DNA of 64,000 nt from Brevundimonas subvibrioides. GTDB taxonomy: Bacteria; Pseudomonadota; Alphaproteobacteria; Caulobacterales; Caulobacteraceae. The notes under the pieces are model-generated. The model did no database searches. It was given only the letters and a program-made list of their open reading frames with translations, and was not told where the DNA came from. The position numbers and the translations under genes are program-made. The stretch spans positions 186,001 through 250,000 of the forward strand of contig NZ_NCEQ01000006.1 in the NCBI RefSeq assembly GCF_002280785.1, given 5' to 3'. Positions 48,434 through 57,210 of the stretch are shown one piece after another; within the stretch, counting starts at the first letter, position 1, and each line of letters opens with the position of its first letter.

Positions 48434-49308
48434 TGAGAATCGCCGTCGTCGGACCCGGCGCCATCGGCGGCACGGTCGCCGCCTGGCTGTCTCACAGCCC
48501 GCTCGTCTCGTCGGTCACCCTGTGCGCCCGCACCCCGCTCGACCGGCTGGTGGTCGAGGCCCCCGACGGGCGGCTGATCGAGGCCAGACCGCGCGTCGTC
48601 ACCGACCCCGCCGAGATCACCGCCCCCGTCGACTGGGTCCTGGTCGCCACCAAGGCCTATGACGTCGCCGCCGCCTCGACCTGGCTGGCCCCGCTGGTCG
48701 GGCCACAGACCCTCGTCGCCGTGCTCCAGAACGGCGTCGAACACGTCGAGCGCCTCACCCCCTTCATCGCCGCCGACCGCATCATGCCCGTCGTCGTCGA
48801 CATCCCGGCCGAACGCAGCGCCCCTGGCCGCATCCAGCATCGCCGCAACGGCACGATCGTCGTCCCGGCCGGGGAGGCGGGCGAGGCCTTCGCCGCCCTG
48901 TTCGCCGAAAGCGTCATCGCCGCCTCGACCACCGACGACTTCACCACCGTCGCCTGGACCAAGCTGGCCCTGAACTGCGCCGGCGCGGTCAACGCCCTGA
49001 CCGGTCTGCCGGGCGGGGTGGTGTGCGAGGCGGGCGTCGCCGACCTCATCCGGGCCATGGTGCGCGAATGCGTCCTGGTCGGTCGGGCGGTCGGCGCGGA
49101 TCTGGGCGACCTCATTCCCGACTGGGTCGTCGAGCGGGCCGAGACCTCCCCGCCGGATTCGGTGAACTCCCTGCTCGGCGACCGTCTGGCGGGTCGACCG
49201 ATGGAGTGGGACGCCCGCAACGGGGTCATTGCCCGTCTGGGCGCGGCGCATGGCATCCCCGCTCCGTTGAACGCCATGGCCGCGACCCTGCTGTCAGCGA
49301 TGGAATAG
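48433..49308 (+). CDS. 2-dehydropantoate 2-reductase-like (PanE/ApbA) oxidoreductase
   Basis: 291 aa. NADP-binding IAVVGPGAIGGTVAAWL at the very N-terminus; substrate region WTKLALNCAGAVNALTG; C-terminal helix bundle with NGVIARLGAAHGIPAPLNAM. Fits ketopantoate reduction for pantothenate synthesis, but relatives of other specificity exist. The start is GTG 48433, and its Shine-Dalgarno AGAAGGA is part of the adjacent repeat. Confidence 0.85.
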   Translation: MRIAVVGPGAIGGTVAAWLSHSPLVSSVTLCARTPLDRLVVEAPDGRLIEARPRVVTDPAEITAPVDWVLVATKAYDVAAASTWLAPLVGPQTLVAVLQNGVEHVERLTPFIAADRIMPVVVDIPAERSAPGRIQHRRNGTIVVPAGEAGEAFAALFAESVIAASTTDDFTTVAWTKLALNCAGAVNALTGLPGGVVCEAGVADLIRAMVRECVLVGRAVGADLGDLIPDWVVERAETSPPDSVNSLLGDRLAGRPMEWDARNGVIARLGAAHGIPAPLNAMAATLLSAME

Positions 49309-49465
49309 GGCAGCAAAGCGGCCAGTATAACGCTGTCTGTGCTTCGATGCGCACAGTTTCCATCATGTAATGAGCGGGCCTTGGAACGGACCCGCTCCAT
49401 ACATACTTAAGCTCTCGCTGGATGGGGCCGGGACAACAGTCCCGCATCTCGGAGTTAAAGAAACT

Positions 49466-49996
49466 ATGCGTAACATTCTTCTCGCAACCGCCGCCATTTC
49501 ACTGTTCGCTGTTCCGGCAATGGCCCAGACCGTTTCCTCGCCTCAGTGGTCGGGTTCGGTCGGCTACACCGTGCTGGACGGCGACAACGTCGATCTCGGC
49601 GCGATCACGGGCCGGGCCACCGCCCGTCTGCACCCGAACTTCGCCGTGGAAGGCGAAGCCTCCATCGGCGTCAAGGACGACGACATCACCGTGGCCGGCG
49701 TGAACGGCTCGGTGGAACATGACTATGACGCCGCCCTCTATGCCGTGGGCGTCGTGCCGGTGACCCCGAACTTCGAACTGTTCGGCCGGGTCGGCTACGG
49801 CACCACCTCGATCAAGGCCGACATCGCGGGCGTCAGCGCCCAGGAAGACGGCGAAAGCGTCAACTACGGCGTCGGCGGCACCTACTATCTGAACGCCCAG
49901 AACGGCCTGCGCGCCGACTGGACCCGCCGCGATTTCACCGACGACAACGGCGGCGAAATCGACACCTACGGCGTCAGCTACGTGCGTCGCTTCTAG
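49466..49996 (+). CDS. Outer-membrane beta-barrel protein (opacity/OmpW-like)
   Basis: 176 aa with a signal peptide ending at AMAQ (residue 21) and C-terminal Phe (YGVSYVRRF), typical of outer-membrane barrels. Alternating polar/hydrophobic strands such as NFAVEGEASIGV, YDAALYAVGVVPV and YGVGGTYYLN fit an 8-stranded barrel. SD GGAGTT at a distance of 9. The gene lies after a hairpin at 49373-49396. Confidence 0.82.
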   Translation: MRNILLATAAISLFAVPAMAQTVSSPQWSGSVGYTVLDGDNVDLGAITGRATARLHPNFAVEGEASIGVKDDDITVAGVNGSVEHDYDAALYAVGVVPVTPNFELFGRVGYGTTSIKADIAGVSAQEDGESVNYGVGGTYYLNAQNGLRADWTRRDFTDDNGGEIDTYGVSYVRRF

Positions 49997-50007
49997 TAAA
50001 AGGCCTG

Positions 50008-50146
50008 TCTCCTCCCTGCGCCGAAGGCGTGGGGAGGTGGCTCGCAGCGAAGCGGAGAGGTTGCGGCGCGAAGAACCCCTCCGTCAGCTCGCAAGGGCCT
50101 CGCTGCCACCTCCCCATCGCGGCGCGACAGGGAGGAGAGAATCGGC
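50008..50146. repeat. Rearranged family C palindromic repeat
   Basis: Same pieces as the copies around glyS but in a different order: GTCTCCTCCCTG..GTGGGGAGGTGGCTC comes first, followed by GCGAAGAACCCCTCCGTCAG and CCACCTCCCCAT..AGGGAGGAGA. Suggests recombination between copies. Confidence 0.75.
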
Positions 50147-50147
50147 A

Positions 50148-50408
50148 TCAGCCGGGTTCCGCGATCAGCGCCCAGCGCATCGACCCGTCGCCGAACGGCC
50201 GGGTGAACCATTCCGAATAACGTTCGAAGGCCTCGACCACCGCCTGCCTCAGGTCCTGGGTCACGGGTTCGCCGCGCTGTCGCTTCAGGGCCGCGACACA
50301 GTCGATGACGACGTTCTGGTGCGCCGAACCGCCGAGCGATTTCAGCACCATCGCGACGTCTCGTGCGAGGGCTTCGAGGAAATTGGGTTTGGCGGGCGCT
50401 TGGCTCAT
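50148..50408 (-). CDS. Small conserved-looking cytoplasmic protein of unknown function
   Basis: 86 aa from ATG 50408. Helical, soluble, with KPNFLEALARDVAMVLKSLGGSAHQ in the first half (split by residue 33) and QAVVEAFERYSEWF in the second. No known domain. It ends 2 bp from a repeat. Codon usage matches its neighbours. Confidence 0.6.
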   Translation of the reverse strand: MSQAPAKPNFLEALARDVAMVLKSLGGSAHQNVVIDCVAALKRQRGEPVTQDLRQAVVEAFERYSEWFTRPFGDGSMRWALIAEPG

Positions 50409-50508
50409 CGGGGGACTCCGTGCCGCTCGGCGTCTGGTTGCGAATAACTCCCAGACTCCCGCAGCAGGCGCAAGCTATGCCGATGTTCGCCGGGTCATCA
50501 CTTCGTGA

Positions 50509-51657
50509 TCAGCGCTTCCTGACGAACACCGTCCCGGCCGAATAGCCCGCGCCGAAGCTGCAGATCAGGCCCGTCTCCCCCGCCGCGAACCCGTCGTGAT
50601 GCAGGTGGAAGGCGATGATCGATCCCGCCGAGGAGGTGTTGGCGTATTCGTCCAGGATGATGATGTTCTCGTCCTCGGCGGGGTCGCGGCCCAGGACCTT
50701 GCGGCCGATCATCTGGTTCATGTTGATGTTGGCCTGGTGCAGCCACATCCGCTTCAGGCCGGTGGGCTCGATGCCCAGGTCCCCCGCGTGGTCGATGATC
50801 ATCTCCGAGACCATCGGCACGACGTCCTTGAAGACCTTGCGGCCCTGCTGGATGAACAGCTTGTCGTCCTGCTGGCCGGCGACCCGGTCAGACCCCGCAA
50901 CGGCGCCCGTCTCCAGCGCCCAGCGGTTCAGGAAGCCGAAATTGTTGCGGATGTTGTTTGAGAAGACCGTCTTCAGCCGCGTGCCCAGAACGTCCCAGCC
51001 GCCGGGCCCGGCGGTGTCCGAGCTCTCCACGATCACGGCGGTGCAGACATCGCCGAAGATGAAGTGGCTGTCGCGGTCGGTGAAGTTCAGGTGTGCCGAA
51101 CAGACCTCGGGGTTGACCATCAGGACGGCCTTGACCGAGCCGCCGGCTATGAAGTCCGCCGCCGTCTTGATGCCGAAGGTCGCCGAACTGCAGGCCACAT
51201 TCATGTCAAAGCCGAAGCCCTCGATGCCCAGCGCCTGCTGCACCTCGACCGCCAGGGCCGGATAGGGGCGGGGCATGTTGGAGGCGGCGCACAGGACCGC
51301 GCCGATCTCCGAGACCGGCTTGCCCCAGGCCTCGATCGCCTGACGCGCCGCCTTTACGGCCATCTCGGCCATGATCGACAGTTCGTCGTTGCCGCGCTCC
51401 GGGATGTGCGGCGCCATCCGTTCGGGGTCGAGCACGCCGGCCTTGTCGAGCACGAACCGGCTCTTGATCCCGGACGCCTTCTCGATGAACTCGACCGACG
51501 AGGGCGTCAGGGCCGCGACATCGCCCTCGGCAATCTGCAGCGCGTGGTCCCTGTTCCAGCGCTCGGCCCAGGCGTTGTAGGCCTCCACCAGTTCGGCGTT
51601 CGAGATCGACTGTTCAGGGGTGAACAGGCCGGTGGCGGCGATGACGGCGTGGGTCAC
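50509..51657 (-). CDS. Beta-ketoacyl-ACP synthase III-like (FabH-type) thiolase-fold enzyme
   Basis: 382 aa from GTG 51657. The Cys-His-Asn triad of FabH enzymes is present: Cys in MNVACSSATFG, His in WLHQANINMNQMIG, and Asn in EYANTSSAG. The protein is larger than E. coli FabH (about 317 aa), with an extension near residues 15-60, so substrate may differ from acetyl-CoA priming. It lies downstream of KpsC in the same direction, separated by a REP pair; a role in lipid supply is only a guess. Confidence 0.88.
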   Translation of the reverse strand: MTHAVIAATGLFTPEQSISNAELVEAYNAWAERWNRDHALQIAEGDVAALTPSSVEFIEKASGIKSRFVLDKAGVLDPERMAPHIPERGNDELSIMAEMAVKAARQAIEAWGKPVSEIGAVLCAASNMPRPYPALAVEVQQALGIEGFGFDMNVACSSATFGIKTAADFIAGGSVKAVLMVNPEVCSAHLNFTDRDSHFIFGDVCTAVIVESSDTAGPGGWDVLGTRLKTVFSNNIRNNFGFLNRWALETGAVAGSDRVAGQQDDKLFIQQGRKVFKDVVPMVSEMIIDHAGDLGIEPTGLKRMWLHQANINMNQMIGRKVLGRDPAEDENIIILDEYANTSSAGSIIAFHLHHDGFAAGETGLICSFGAGYSAGTVFVRKR

Positions 51658-51684
51658 GAGTGGTGCGTTTCCTGTTTCATCCCC

Positions 51685-51806
51685 CCGTGCACCCCGGCGA
51701 AGGCCGGGGTCCAGATCACAGGCTCTAACGGTTGGAGCAGCATTGGAAACACTGACCCTGGAACCGGGAATGCCATCTGGACCCCGGCCTTCGCCGGGGT
51801 GCACGG
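51685..51806. repeat. Inverted pair of REP-like elements (family B, second copy)
   Basis: 31-bp units at 51685-51715 and 51776-51806 with the same core as the pair at 31.7 kb (CCCCGGCGAAGGCCGGGG); 60 bp apart. Between KpsC and the FabH-like gene. Confidence 0.9.
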
Positions 51807-51846
51807 TGAGAAGGGGCCAATGTAGATTGGGCCTCTGCTTGAACCC

Positions 51847-53925
51847 TCAATAGGCCGGTGGGGGGCGGCGGTCGAGACTGGCGAGGATGCCCTTCCACCA
51901 GCGCGCGATCTGGTGCGGCGGCGCCTCGGGCGGAGGATCGTTTCGGGCGGCGATCAGGGCAGTCACCAGATCCTCGGCCTCGCAGGGCCAGCCCTCCGGC
52001 GTGACATAGATCGGGTATTCGATCAGGGCGGCGGTCACGAGCGCGTCCAGGCTCGCCCGGCGCGTCCGGCGCTCGTAGGTCATCCGGTCCTGCGTCAGTC
52101 CCCAGCCGCCGTAGAAGGGTCGACCATAGGTCGCCACGGTCTTGCCGCGCAGCAGGGCCTCGAACCCCGAGAGGGACGTCAGGGTCGCCAGCACATCGCA
52201 GGCTTCCAGACAGTCGATGATGTCGAAGCCGTCCGCTGTCGCGTCCACGGCATGGATCGCGGAGGCTTCCAGCATCCCGGGCCGGTTGCCGCTCATGACG
52301 TCGGGATGGTTGCGGTAGATCAGGAAGGCGTCGGGGAAGTCGGCCCGCGCCGCCTCGACCAGGCCGGAGTTGGTGCGGATGTCGCCGCAGCCCTTGAGGA
52401 TCGACTTGTCATTCTCGACCTGGCCGACAACCAGCACCTTGCGACGGTCCTTCGGCCAGTCCGGCCGCGCCGCCCCGCCTGCGAGATTGTATTTCGACAG
52501 GCCGGCCTCGACGACGCGCCGGCGCAGGGCGGCCGCGCGCGCCTGCAGAACGGGCGACTGCGCGCCGCCCTCGATCAGGCTCTCCAGCCGCGAGGGCCGG
52601 CTCGGGTCATAATAGACGCCCTCGTCATCCAGGGCGACGCTGAGCGCCCCGAAGAAGTCCGAACCCAGCCCGCGCGACCGGATGAAACCATCCTCCATCC
52701 GCACCACCGGCGCGGTCGTGGTCTCTGCGACGCCCGCGATTTCCGGCGTCTCCTTGCCCGCCCAGTAGATCAGCCGACCGCCCAGCGCCTCGGCCTTGGC
52801 CGCCGCCCGGCTGGCGGAGGCGAAATATTTCATCCTCGTGCGCGGGCCGTTCAGCAGCCGACGGATCGGCGGGCGTTTGGCGGGCGAGAACCCGACCCCG
52901 GCCCAGTAGCCCGCGAGCCGCTCCGCCCGGTCCCGCAGCGAAATCAACCGATCCACGGCGGCCTCGGCCTCGCAGCGCTCGCCGGTCACCGGGTCGACGT
53001 AGCGGGGGTAGGCGATCAGGGCGGCGGCGGCGACCGTCTCCAGGTCGCGCGCGACACCGCGTCGTCCGGTCTGGACCTCATCGGTCGTCAGCCCCCATCC
53101 CGAATAGAAGGGGGCGCCGAAACAGCGGACGGGCAGGCGACGCAACAGGGCCTCGAACCCCAATGCGGAGGTCACGCACCAGACCTCGTCCACCTCGGCC
53201 AGAAGCTCGGACGGCCGCACGTCTGTCTCCAGCAAGGTCACGCCGGTCAGGTCCGCTTCGGCGATACAGCCCTTCTTTTTTCCGGCCGCCACGGCGGGGT
53301 GACGCTTGACGATCAACTGGGCGTCGGGCCGTTCCGTCCTGGCCGTTCGCACCATGTCGGCGAAGCTCTGCGGCCCCGCCAGCCCATAGCCGATCGAGGC
53401 GTCGCCCGCCGTCTGATCGACGAGCAGGATACGGGGCCCGGGCTTCAGAATCGACCGGTCCAGCGGGCCGCCCATGTTGGTTTTGGACAGGCCCGAGGCC
53501 ACCACCTTGTCGATCAGCGCCGCCGACCTCGCGCGCATCGTGGCATCGCACCAGTCGGGCGCCGTCTCGATCAGCCGTTCCAGTCGCGAGGGCCGGGTCG
53601 CATCGTAATAGACCCCGATGTCGTCGGCGATCAGGCTCAGTGACGCCGCCCCGGTCTCTCCCAGGCCGATGGAGCGCAGGAACCCGTCCTCGAGCGCCAG
53701 ATAGGGCAGGTTCCGGCTTTCGGCCCGCTTGCGGCCGACGGTCGACGTCGGCTTCAGGCCCCAGCCCACGATGGCGTCTACGGCCGCGAACGGGCTGGCC
53801 TTCAGATCGAGCTCAGGCAGGAAGGTCCGCAGGAATGGAACGTCAAGGATGCCCGGAGAACAGACCCAGGCCCGCCGGGGCGAACCGCCGCGTGCGTCAG
53901 TGCTGAGGGGGACAGGGTGTTGCAA
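51847..53925 (-). CDS. kpsC: KpsC-like capsule polysaccharide Kdo transferase
   Basis: 692 aa made of two homologous halves, as in KpsC, which builds the poly-beta-Kdo linker on lyso-phosphatidylglycerol. The first half has GWGLKPTSTVGRKRAESRNLPYL (split) with LEDGFLRSIGLG and the second half has VRMEDGFIRSRGLGSDFFG; both then have DDxGVYYD(A/P)(T/S)RPSRLE and later F(Y/G)xGWGLT. The start is TTG 53925; no better start with a Shine-Dalgarno is seen, so the N-terminus is uncertain. Cytoplasmic face of inner membrane. No other kps genes are in the window. Confidence 0.88.
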   Translation of the reverse strand: MQHPVPLSTDARGGSPRRAWVCSPGILDVPFLRTFLPELDLKASPFAAVDAIVGWGLKPTSTVGRKRAESRNLPYLALEDGFLRSIGLGETGAASLSLIADDIGVYYDATRPSRLERLIETAPDWCDATMRARSAALIDKVVASGLSKTNMGGPLDRSILKPGPRILLVDQTAGDASIGYGLAGPQSFADMVRTARTERPDAQLIVKRHPAVAAGKKKGCIAEADLTGVTLLETDVRPSELLAEVDEVWCVTSALGFEALLRRLPVRCFGAPFYSGWGLTTDEVQTGRRGVARDLETVAAAALIAYPRYVDPVTGERCEAEAAVDRLISLRDRAERLAGYWAGVGFSPAKRPPIRRLLNGPRTRMKYFASASRAAAKAEALGGRLIYWAGKETPEIAGVAETTTAPVVRMEDGFIRSRGLGSDFFGALSVALDDEGVYYDPSRPSRLESLIEGGAQSPVLQARAAALRRRVVEAGLSKYNLAGGAARPDWPKDRRKVLVVGQVENDKSILKGCGDIRTNSGLVEAARADFPDAFLIYRNHPDVMSGNRPGMLEASAIHAVDATADGFDIIDCLEACDVLATLTSLSGFEALLRGKTVATYGRPFYGGWGLTQDRMTYERRTRRASLDALVTAALIEYPIYVTPEGWPCEAEDLVTALIAARNDPPPEAPPHQIARWWKGILASLDRRPPPAY

Positions 53926-53957
53926 CCGTTACGCTTTCGCCGAGCTCGGCTATCGCT

Positions 53958-54791
53958 CTATCGGCTCGCGGCGGCGCGCGCCAGCAGCGCCTGTGCGCGT
54001 GCGAGATGAAGTCGCTCGACCATGGCGTCGGCGACGCGGATCGCGCCCGATCCCTCCGCCCCCGGAGCGGCGAAGGCATCGACGATAGCCTGCGCCTGTG
54101 CAATCTCGTCCGGGCTCGGAGCAAAGGCCGCGTTGGCCGCCTCGATCTGGTTCGGGTGGATCAGGCTCTTGCCGTCGAAGCCATACAGCCGGCCTTGCGC
54201 GCACTCGGCCGCCAGCCCCTCCAGGTCGCTTAGCCCGTTGAACACCCCGTCGATCGCCGCCAGACCATTGGCCCGCGCCGCCGCCACCGTCGCCGCCAGC
54301 CAGGGCTTCAGGGGTTCGCGATCCTGCGAAGGTCCGGTCCCCAGCGTCGCCGCGAGGTCGTTGACCCCCAGCATCAGCGCCTTCAATGGCCCTCCGGCCG
54401 CCGCGATGTGCGCGAGAGTCAGCAGCGCCCTGGGCGTTTCGATCATGGCGCACAGCCGCACGCCTTCATCCATGCGCGCGTCATAGGCGTCGATCAGGCC
54501 CGGCTCCTCGACCTTGGGTACGATGATCCAGTCCAGGGGGAGCCCGGCCAAGGCCTCCAGATCGGTCTCGCCCCAGTCGGTCCCCAGCGCATTGACCCGC
54601 ACCCCGACCGCGCCGCGGAATCCGCCTGCCTTCACCGCCATGACCGCAGCCGCCCGCGCCTCGGCCTTCATCTCCGGCGCGACCGCATCCTCGAGATCCA
54701 GAACCGCCAGATCGCAGCCCAGGCCGCGCGCCTTCTCGACGGCGCGCGGATTGGAGGCGGGCAGGAACAGCAGGCTGCGGGGGGCGTCCAC
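53958..54791 (-). CDS. HpcH/HpaI aldolase or citrate-lyase beta-subunit-like (CitE) protein
   Basis: 277 aa from GTG 54791, 2 bp after the SDR stop. CitE-like pattern: RSLLFLPASNPRAVEKARGLG, LDLEDAVAPEMK, VRVNALGTDWG, LCAMIETPRALL and GKSLIHPNQIEA. Mg-dependent TIM barrel acting on CoA thioesters of malate, citramalate or similar; exact substrate is unknown. Forms an apparent operon with the SDR upstream. Confidence 0.87.
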   Translation of the reverse strand: MDAPRSLLFLPASNPRAVEKARGLGCDLAVLDLEDAVAPEMKAEARAAAVMAVKAGGFRGAVGVRVNALGTDWGETDLEALAGLPLDWIIVPKVEEPGLIDAYDARMDEGVRLCAMIETPRALLTLAHIAAAGGPLKALMLGVNDLAATLGTGPSQDREPLKPWLAATVAAARANGLAAIDGVFNGLSDLEGLAAECAQGRLYGFDGKSLIHPNQIEAANAAFAPSPDEIAQAQAIVDAFAAPGAEGSGAIRVADAMVERLHLARAQALLARAAASR

Positions 54792-54793
54792 GT

Positions 54794-55468
54794 TCAGACC
54801 CGGCCGGTGACGGGCACCAGGGCGCCGGTCATGGCGCGCGAGGCAGGCGAGGCGAGGAACAGCATCACCTCGGCCAGATCGGACGGCTGGACCCATGTCG
54901 CCGGATCGGCGTCGGGCATGCCCGTGCGGTTCTGCGGCGTGTCGAGGATCGAGGGCAGGACGGCGTTGACGGTGACCGAGGTCGACTTCAACTCCTCGGC
55001 GAGCGCCTCGGTCAGCCGGTGCACCGCCGACTTCGACGCCCCATAGGCGCCCATTCCCGCCGCCGCCTTGAGGGCGCCGTTGGCCCCGACGTTGACGATC
55101 CGGCCCTCCGCCGACGCCTTCAGATGGGGCAGGGCGGCGCGCGAAGCGTTCAGCGCGGTGGTCAGGTTCAGGGCGAACATCCTGTCCCACGCCGGATGGG
55201 CGTCGTCGGTGGTCTGCCAGGCGAAGCCGCCCGCGACGTTGAGCAGGGCGTCGATGCCGCCGAACCGCTCCACGACCTTTGCGATCGCCGCGCCGGTCGC
55301 AGCTGCGTCGGTCAGGTCGACCCCGCCGATCTCCAGCGCCCCGTCCGGCGCCTTGCCCGCGGCGTGGTCGATCAGGGCGACGTTCAGCCCCTGGGCCAAC
55401 GCCGCCTCGACGACGGCCTTGCCGAGAATTCCGTGGCCGCCGGTGACGACGAGGGTGCGGTTGGTCAT
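54794..55468 (-). CDS. Short-chain dehydrogenase/reductase
   Basis: 224 aa. NAD(P)-binding VVTGGHGILGKAV; active-site YGASK (Tyr, Lys); NAG-type LLNVAGGF. The Ser that precedes the Tyr by 13 residues in classical SDRs is Ala here (IVNVGANGAL), so the catalytic set is incomplete. Could be a divergent reductase or a non-catalytic relative. Upstream of the CitE-like gene in an apparent operon. Confidence 0.87.
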   Translation of the reverse strand: MTNRTLVVTGGHGILGKAVVEAALAQGLNVALIDHAAGKAPDGALEIGGVDLTDAAATGAAIAKVVERFGGIDALLNVAGGFAWQTTDDAHPAWDRMFALNLTTALNASRAALPHLKASAEGRIVNVGANGALKAAAGMGAYGASKSAVHRLTEALAEELKSTSVTVNAVLPSILDTPQNRTGMPDADPATWVQPSDLAEVMLFLASPASRAMTGALVPVTGRV

Positions 55469-55523
55469 GAGTGTCTCCTTGGAGGTGACTTAGCGCGCCC
55501 CCTCTCCAACCGGGAGAGGGAAA

Positions 55524-56426
55524 TCAGAGCGCCCACAACCGCGCCGCCCCGCGCACGCCGGATGCATCGCCCCAGACCGCCGGCGCGATCCGCCCGGCCC
55601 ACTGATCGGAGAAGGCATGCCGCTCGACCACGGCGGGCAGACGTTCGTACAGTTCGGTCACGTTCGACATCCCCCCGCCCAGCACGAACACATCGGGATC
55701 GACAAGGTTGGTGACCATGGCGATCGCCCGGCCCAGCCGATCGACATAGCGGTCCAGACTCTCCACCGACGCCGCCTCGCCCAAACGCGCGGCCGCCACG
55801 ATCCCCGGCGCGTCCAGCGCCTGGCCCGTCCGCTCCAGATGATCCCGCTGAAGGCCCGATCCCGAAACCCAGGTCTCAAGGCACCCGTGCAGGCCGCACC
55901 AGCATTTCGGCCCGGGCGCCTCTTCGGCGCTCGGCCAGGGCAGGCCGATGTGGCCAATCTCGGCTGCGACCCCGCCCACGCCCTCGACCAGCGATCCGTC
56001 GACCACCAGCCCGCCGCCGCAACCGGTGCCGATTATGATGGCGAAGGCGACCTTGGCCCCCGCCGCCGCGCCGTCGGTCGCCTCCGACAGGGCCAGGCAG
56101 TTGGCGTCGTTGGCCAGACGAACCGGCCGCCCCAGCCGCGCTTCCAGGTCGTCGCCGAACCGCCGCCCGTTCAGATAGGTGGAGTTGGAATTCCGCATCA
56201 GCCCGGTGCGAGGCGACCTCGAGCCCGGGGTTCCCATGCCGATGGCGCCGGTGCGCCCGCTCTCGCTCTCGATGAAGGCGACCAGCCCTGCGACCGCGTC
56301 GATGGCGGCGTCATAGGCTCCGGGATTGGGCACGCGTTTCCGGGCCAGGATCGCGCCGTCAGCGCCCAGCCCCACCGCCTCGATCTTGGTTCCGCCGAAG
56401 TCGATCCCGATACGCATGGGACTCAT
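55524..56426 (-). CDS. ROK-family sugar kinase (fructokinase-like)
   Basis: 300 aa. ATP motif IGIDFGGTKIEAVGLG (start can be the ATG at 56426 or 56417), GTPGSRSPRTGLMRNSN substrate loop, ANDANCLALSE, and the ROK zinc motif CWCGLHGCLETWVSG. Full-length. Matches bacterial fructokinase/mannokinase of this family; sugar is inferred. Confidence 0.9.
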   Translation of the reverse strand: MSPMRIGIDFGGTKIEAVGLGADGAILARKRVPNPGAYDAAIDAVAGLVAFIESESGRTGAIGMGTPGSRSPRTGLMRNSNSTYLNGRRFGDDLEARLGRPVRLANDANCLALSEATDGAAAGAKVAFAIIIGTGCGGGLVVDGSLVEGVGGVAAEIGHIGLPWPSAEEAPGPKCWCGLHGCLETWVSGSGLQRDHLERTGQALDAPGIVAAARLGEAASVESLDRYVDRLGRAIAMVTNLVDPDVFVLGGGMSNVTELYERLPAVVERHAFSDQWAGRIAPAVWGDASGVRGAARLWAL

Positions 56427-56460
56427 CTACCAGAACCCTCTGCCGGGAGGAGAGGGACTG

Positions 56461-56952
56461 TCAGCCGAACACCTTCCCCAGCAACCGTTCCAGGGCCTCG
56501 GCGTCCGTCGCGTCGAACGCCGCCTTGCGCGTCGCGTCGACGTCGAACACGGCGATCAGTTCGCCCGAACGGTCGATCACCGGCACCACGATCTCGCTCT
56601 CCGACCGCCCGTCGCAGGCGATGTGGCCGGGGAAGGCGTGGACGTCCTCGACCAGCTGGGTCTGGCGGGTCTCCGCCGCCGTCCCGCAGACCCCGCGTCC
56701 AAATGCGATCCGCAGACAGCCCAGCGTCCCCTGATACGGCCCGACCACCAGCTCCCGCGCCTTCGTCGGGTCGACGACATAGAATCCGGCCCAGAAATAG
56801 TCCTCGAAGGCGTCGGCCAGCATCGACGCTACGGTGGCCATCCGAGCGGTTGTGTTCGGCTCGCCATCCAGCACCGCCAGGATCTCGGCCTCGACCTCGG
56901 CATAGCGGGCGGCCTTGTCGGCGGGGCGGTCGTCGCGGGCGACGTAGGACAT
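56461..56952 (-). CDS. msrC: Free methionine-(R)-sulfoxide reductase (GAF domain)
   Basis: 163 aa GAF-only protein. Cys79, Cys89 and Cys113 match the 10- and 24-residue spacing of the E. coli fRMsr cysteines (84, 94, 118). The signature GPYQGTLGCLRIAFGRGVCG then FPGHIACDGRSESEIVVP is diagnostic. Reduces free Met-R-sulfoxide. The frame is open far upstream but only this part is coding. Confidence 0.95.
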   Translation of the reverse strand: MSYVARDDRPADKAARYAEVEAEILAVLDGEPNTTARMATVASMLADAFEDYFWAGFYVVDPTKARELVVGPYQGTLGCLRIAFGRGVCGTAAETRQTQLVEDVHAFPGHIACDGRSESEIVVPVIDRSGELIAVFDVDATRKAAFDATDAEALERLLGKVFG

Positions 56953-57116
56953 GCGGGCTCCAGCGGTGCGAAGGGCGGGCACGGCATATAGGCCGCAGGG
57001 TCCGCGAGCGCGAGGGAGAGTCAGCCAATCAGGCGTAAGTCGATGTTGTCCTTGAACTAACTGTGAGCGCACGGGATTCTGTCCCTGTTGCGGCAACGCT
57101 TTGTCGCAAACCGGCG

Positions 57117-57170
57117 TTAACCATGGTCGGAAGTTCACTGGACCAAACCGATGGTTTCGGAAATGGTTAA
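57117..57170 (+). promoter_or_regulatory. Pair of CtrA-like half-sites upstream of the SEL1 gene
   Basis: TTAACCAT at 57117-57124 and its reverse complement ATGGTTAA at 57163-57170 match the CtrA half-site of Caulobacter. Their centres are 46 bp apart, and the second lies about 40 bp before the SEL1 ATG, which is a promoter position. The surrounding 258-bp gap is otherwise free of features. Cell-cycle control is an inference. Confidence 0.5.
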
Positions 57171-57210
57171 CGCCAGGCCGCTGTACGGCTGCGTGGGAAC
57201 GGGGTGAAGG

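Noticed and set aside
49373..49396. AGCGGG/CCCGCT hairpin upstream of the beta-barrel gene as a terminator
   Set aside because: Stem is bulged and no T-run follows; left as an unassigned hairpin.
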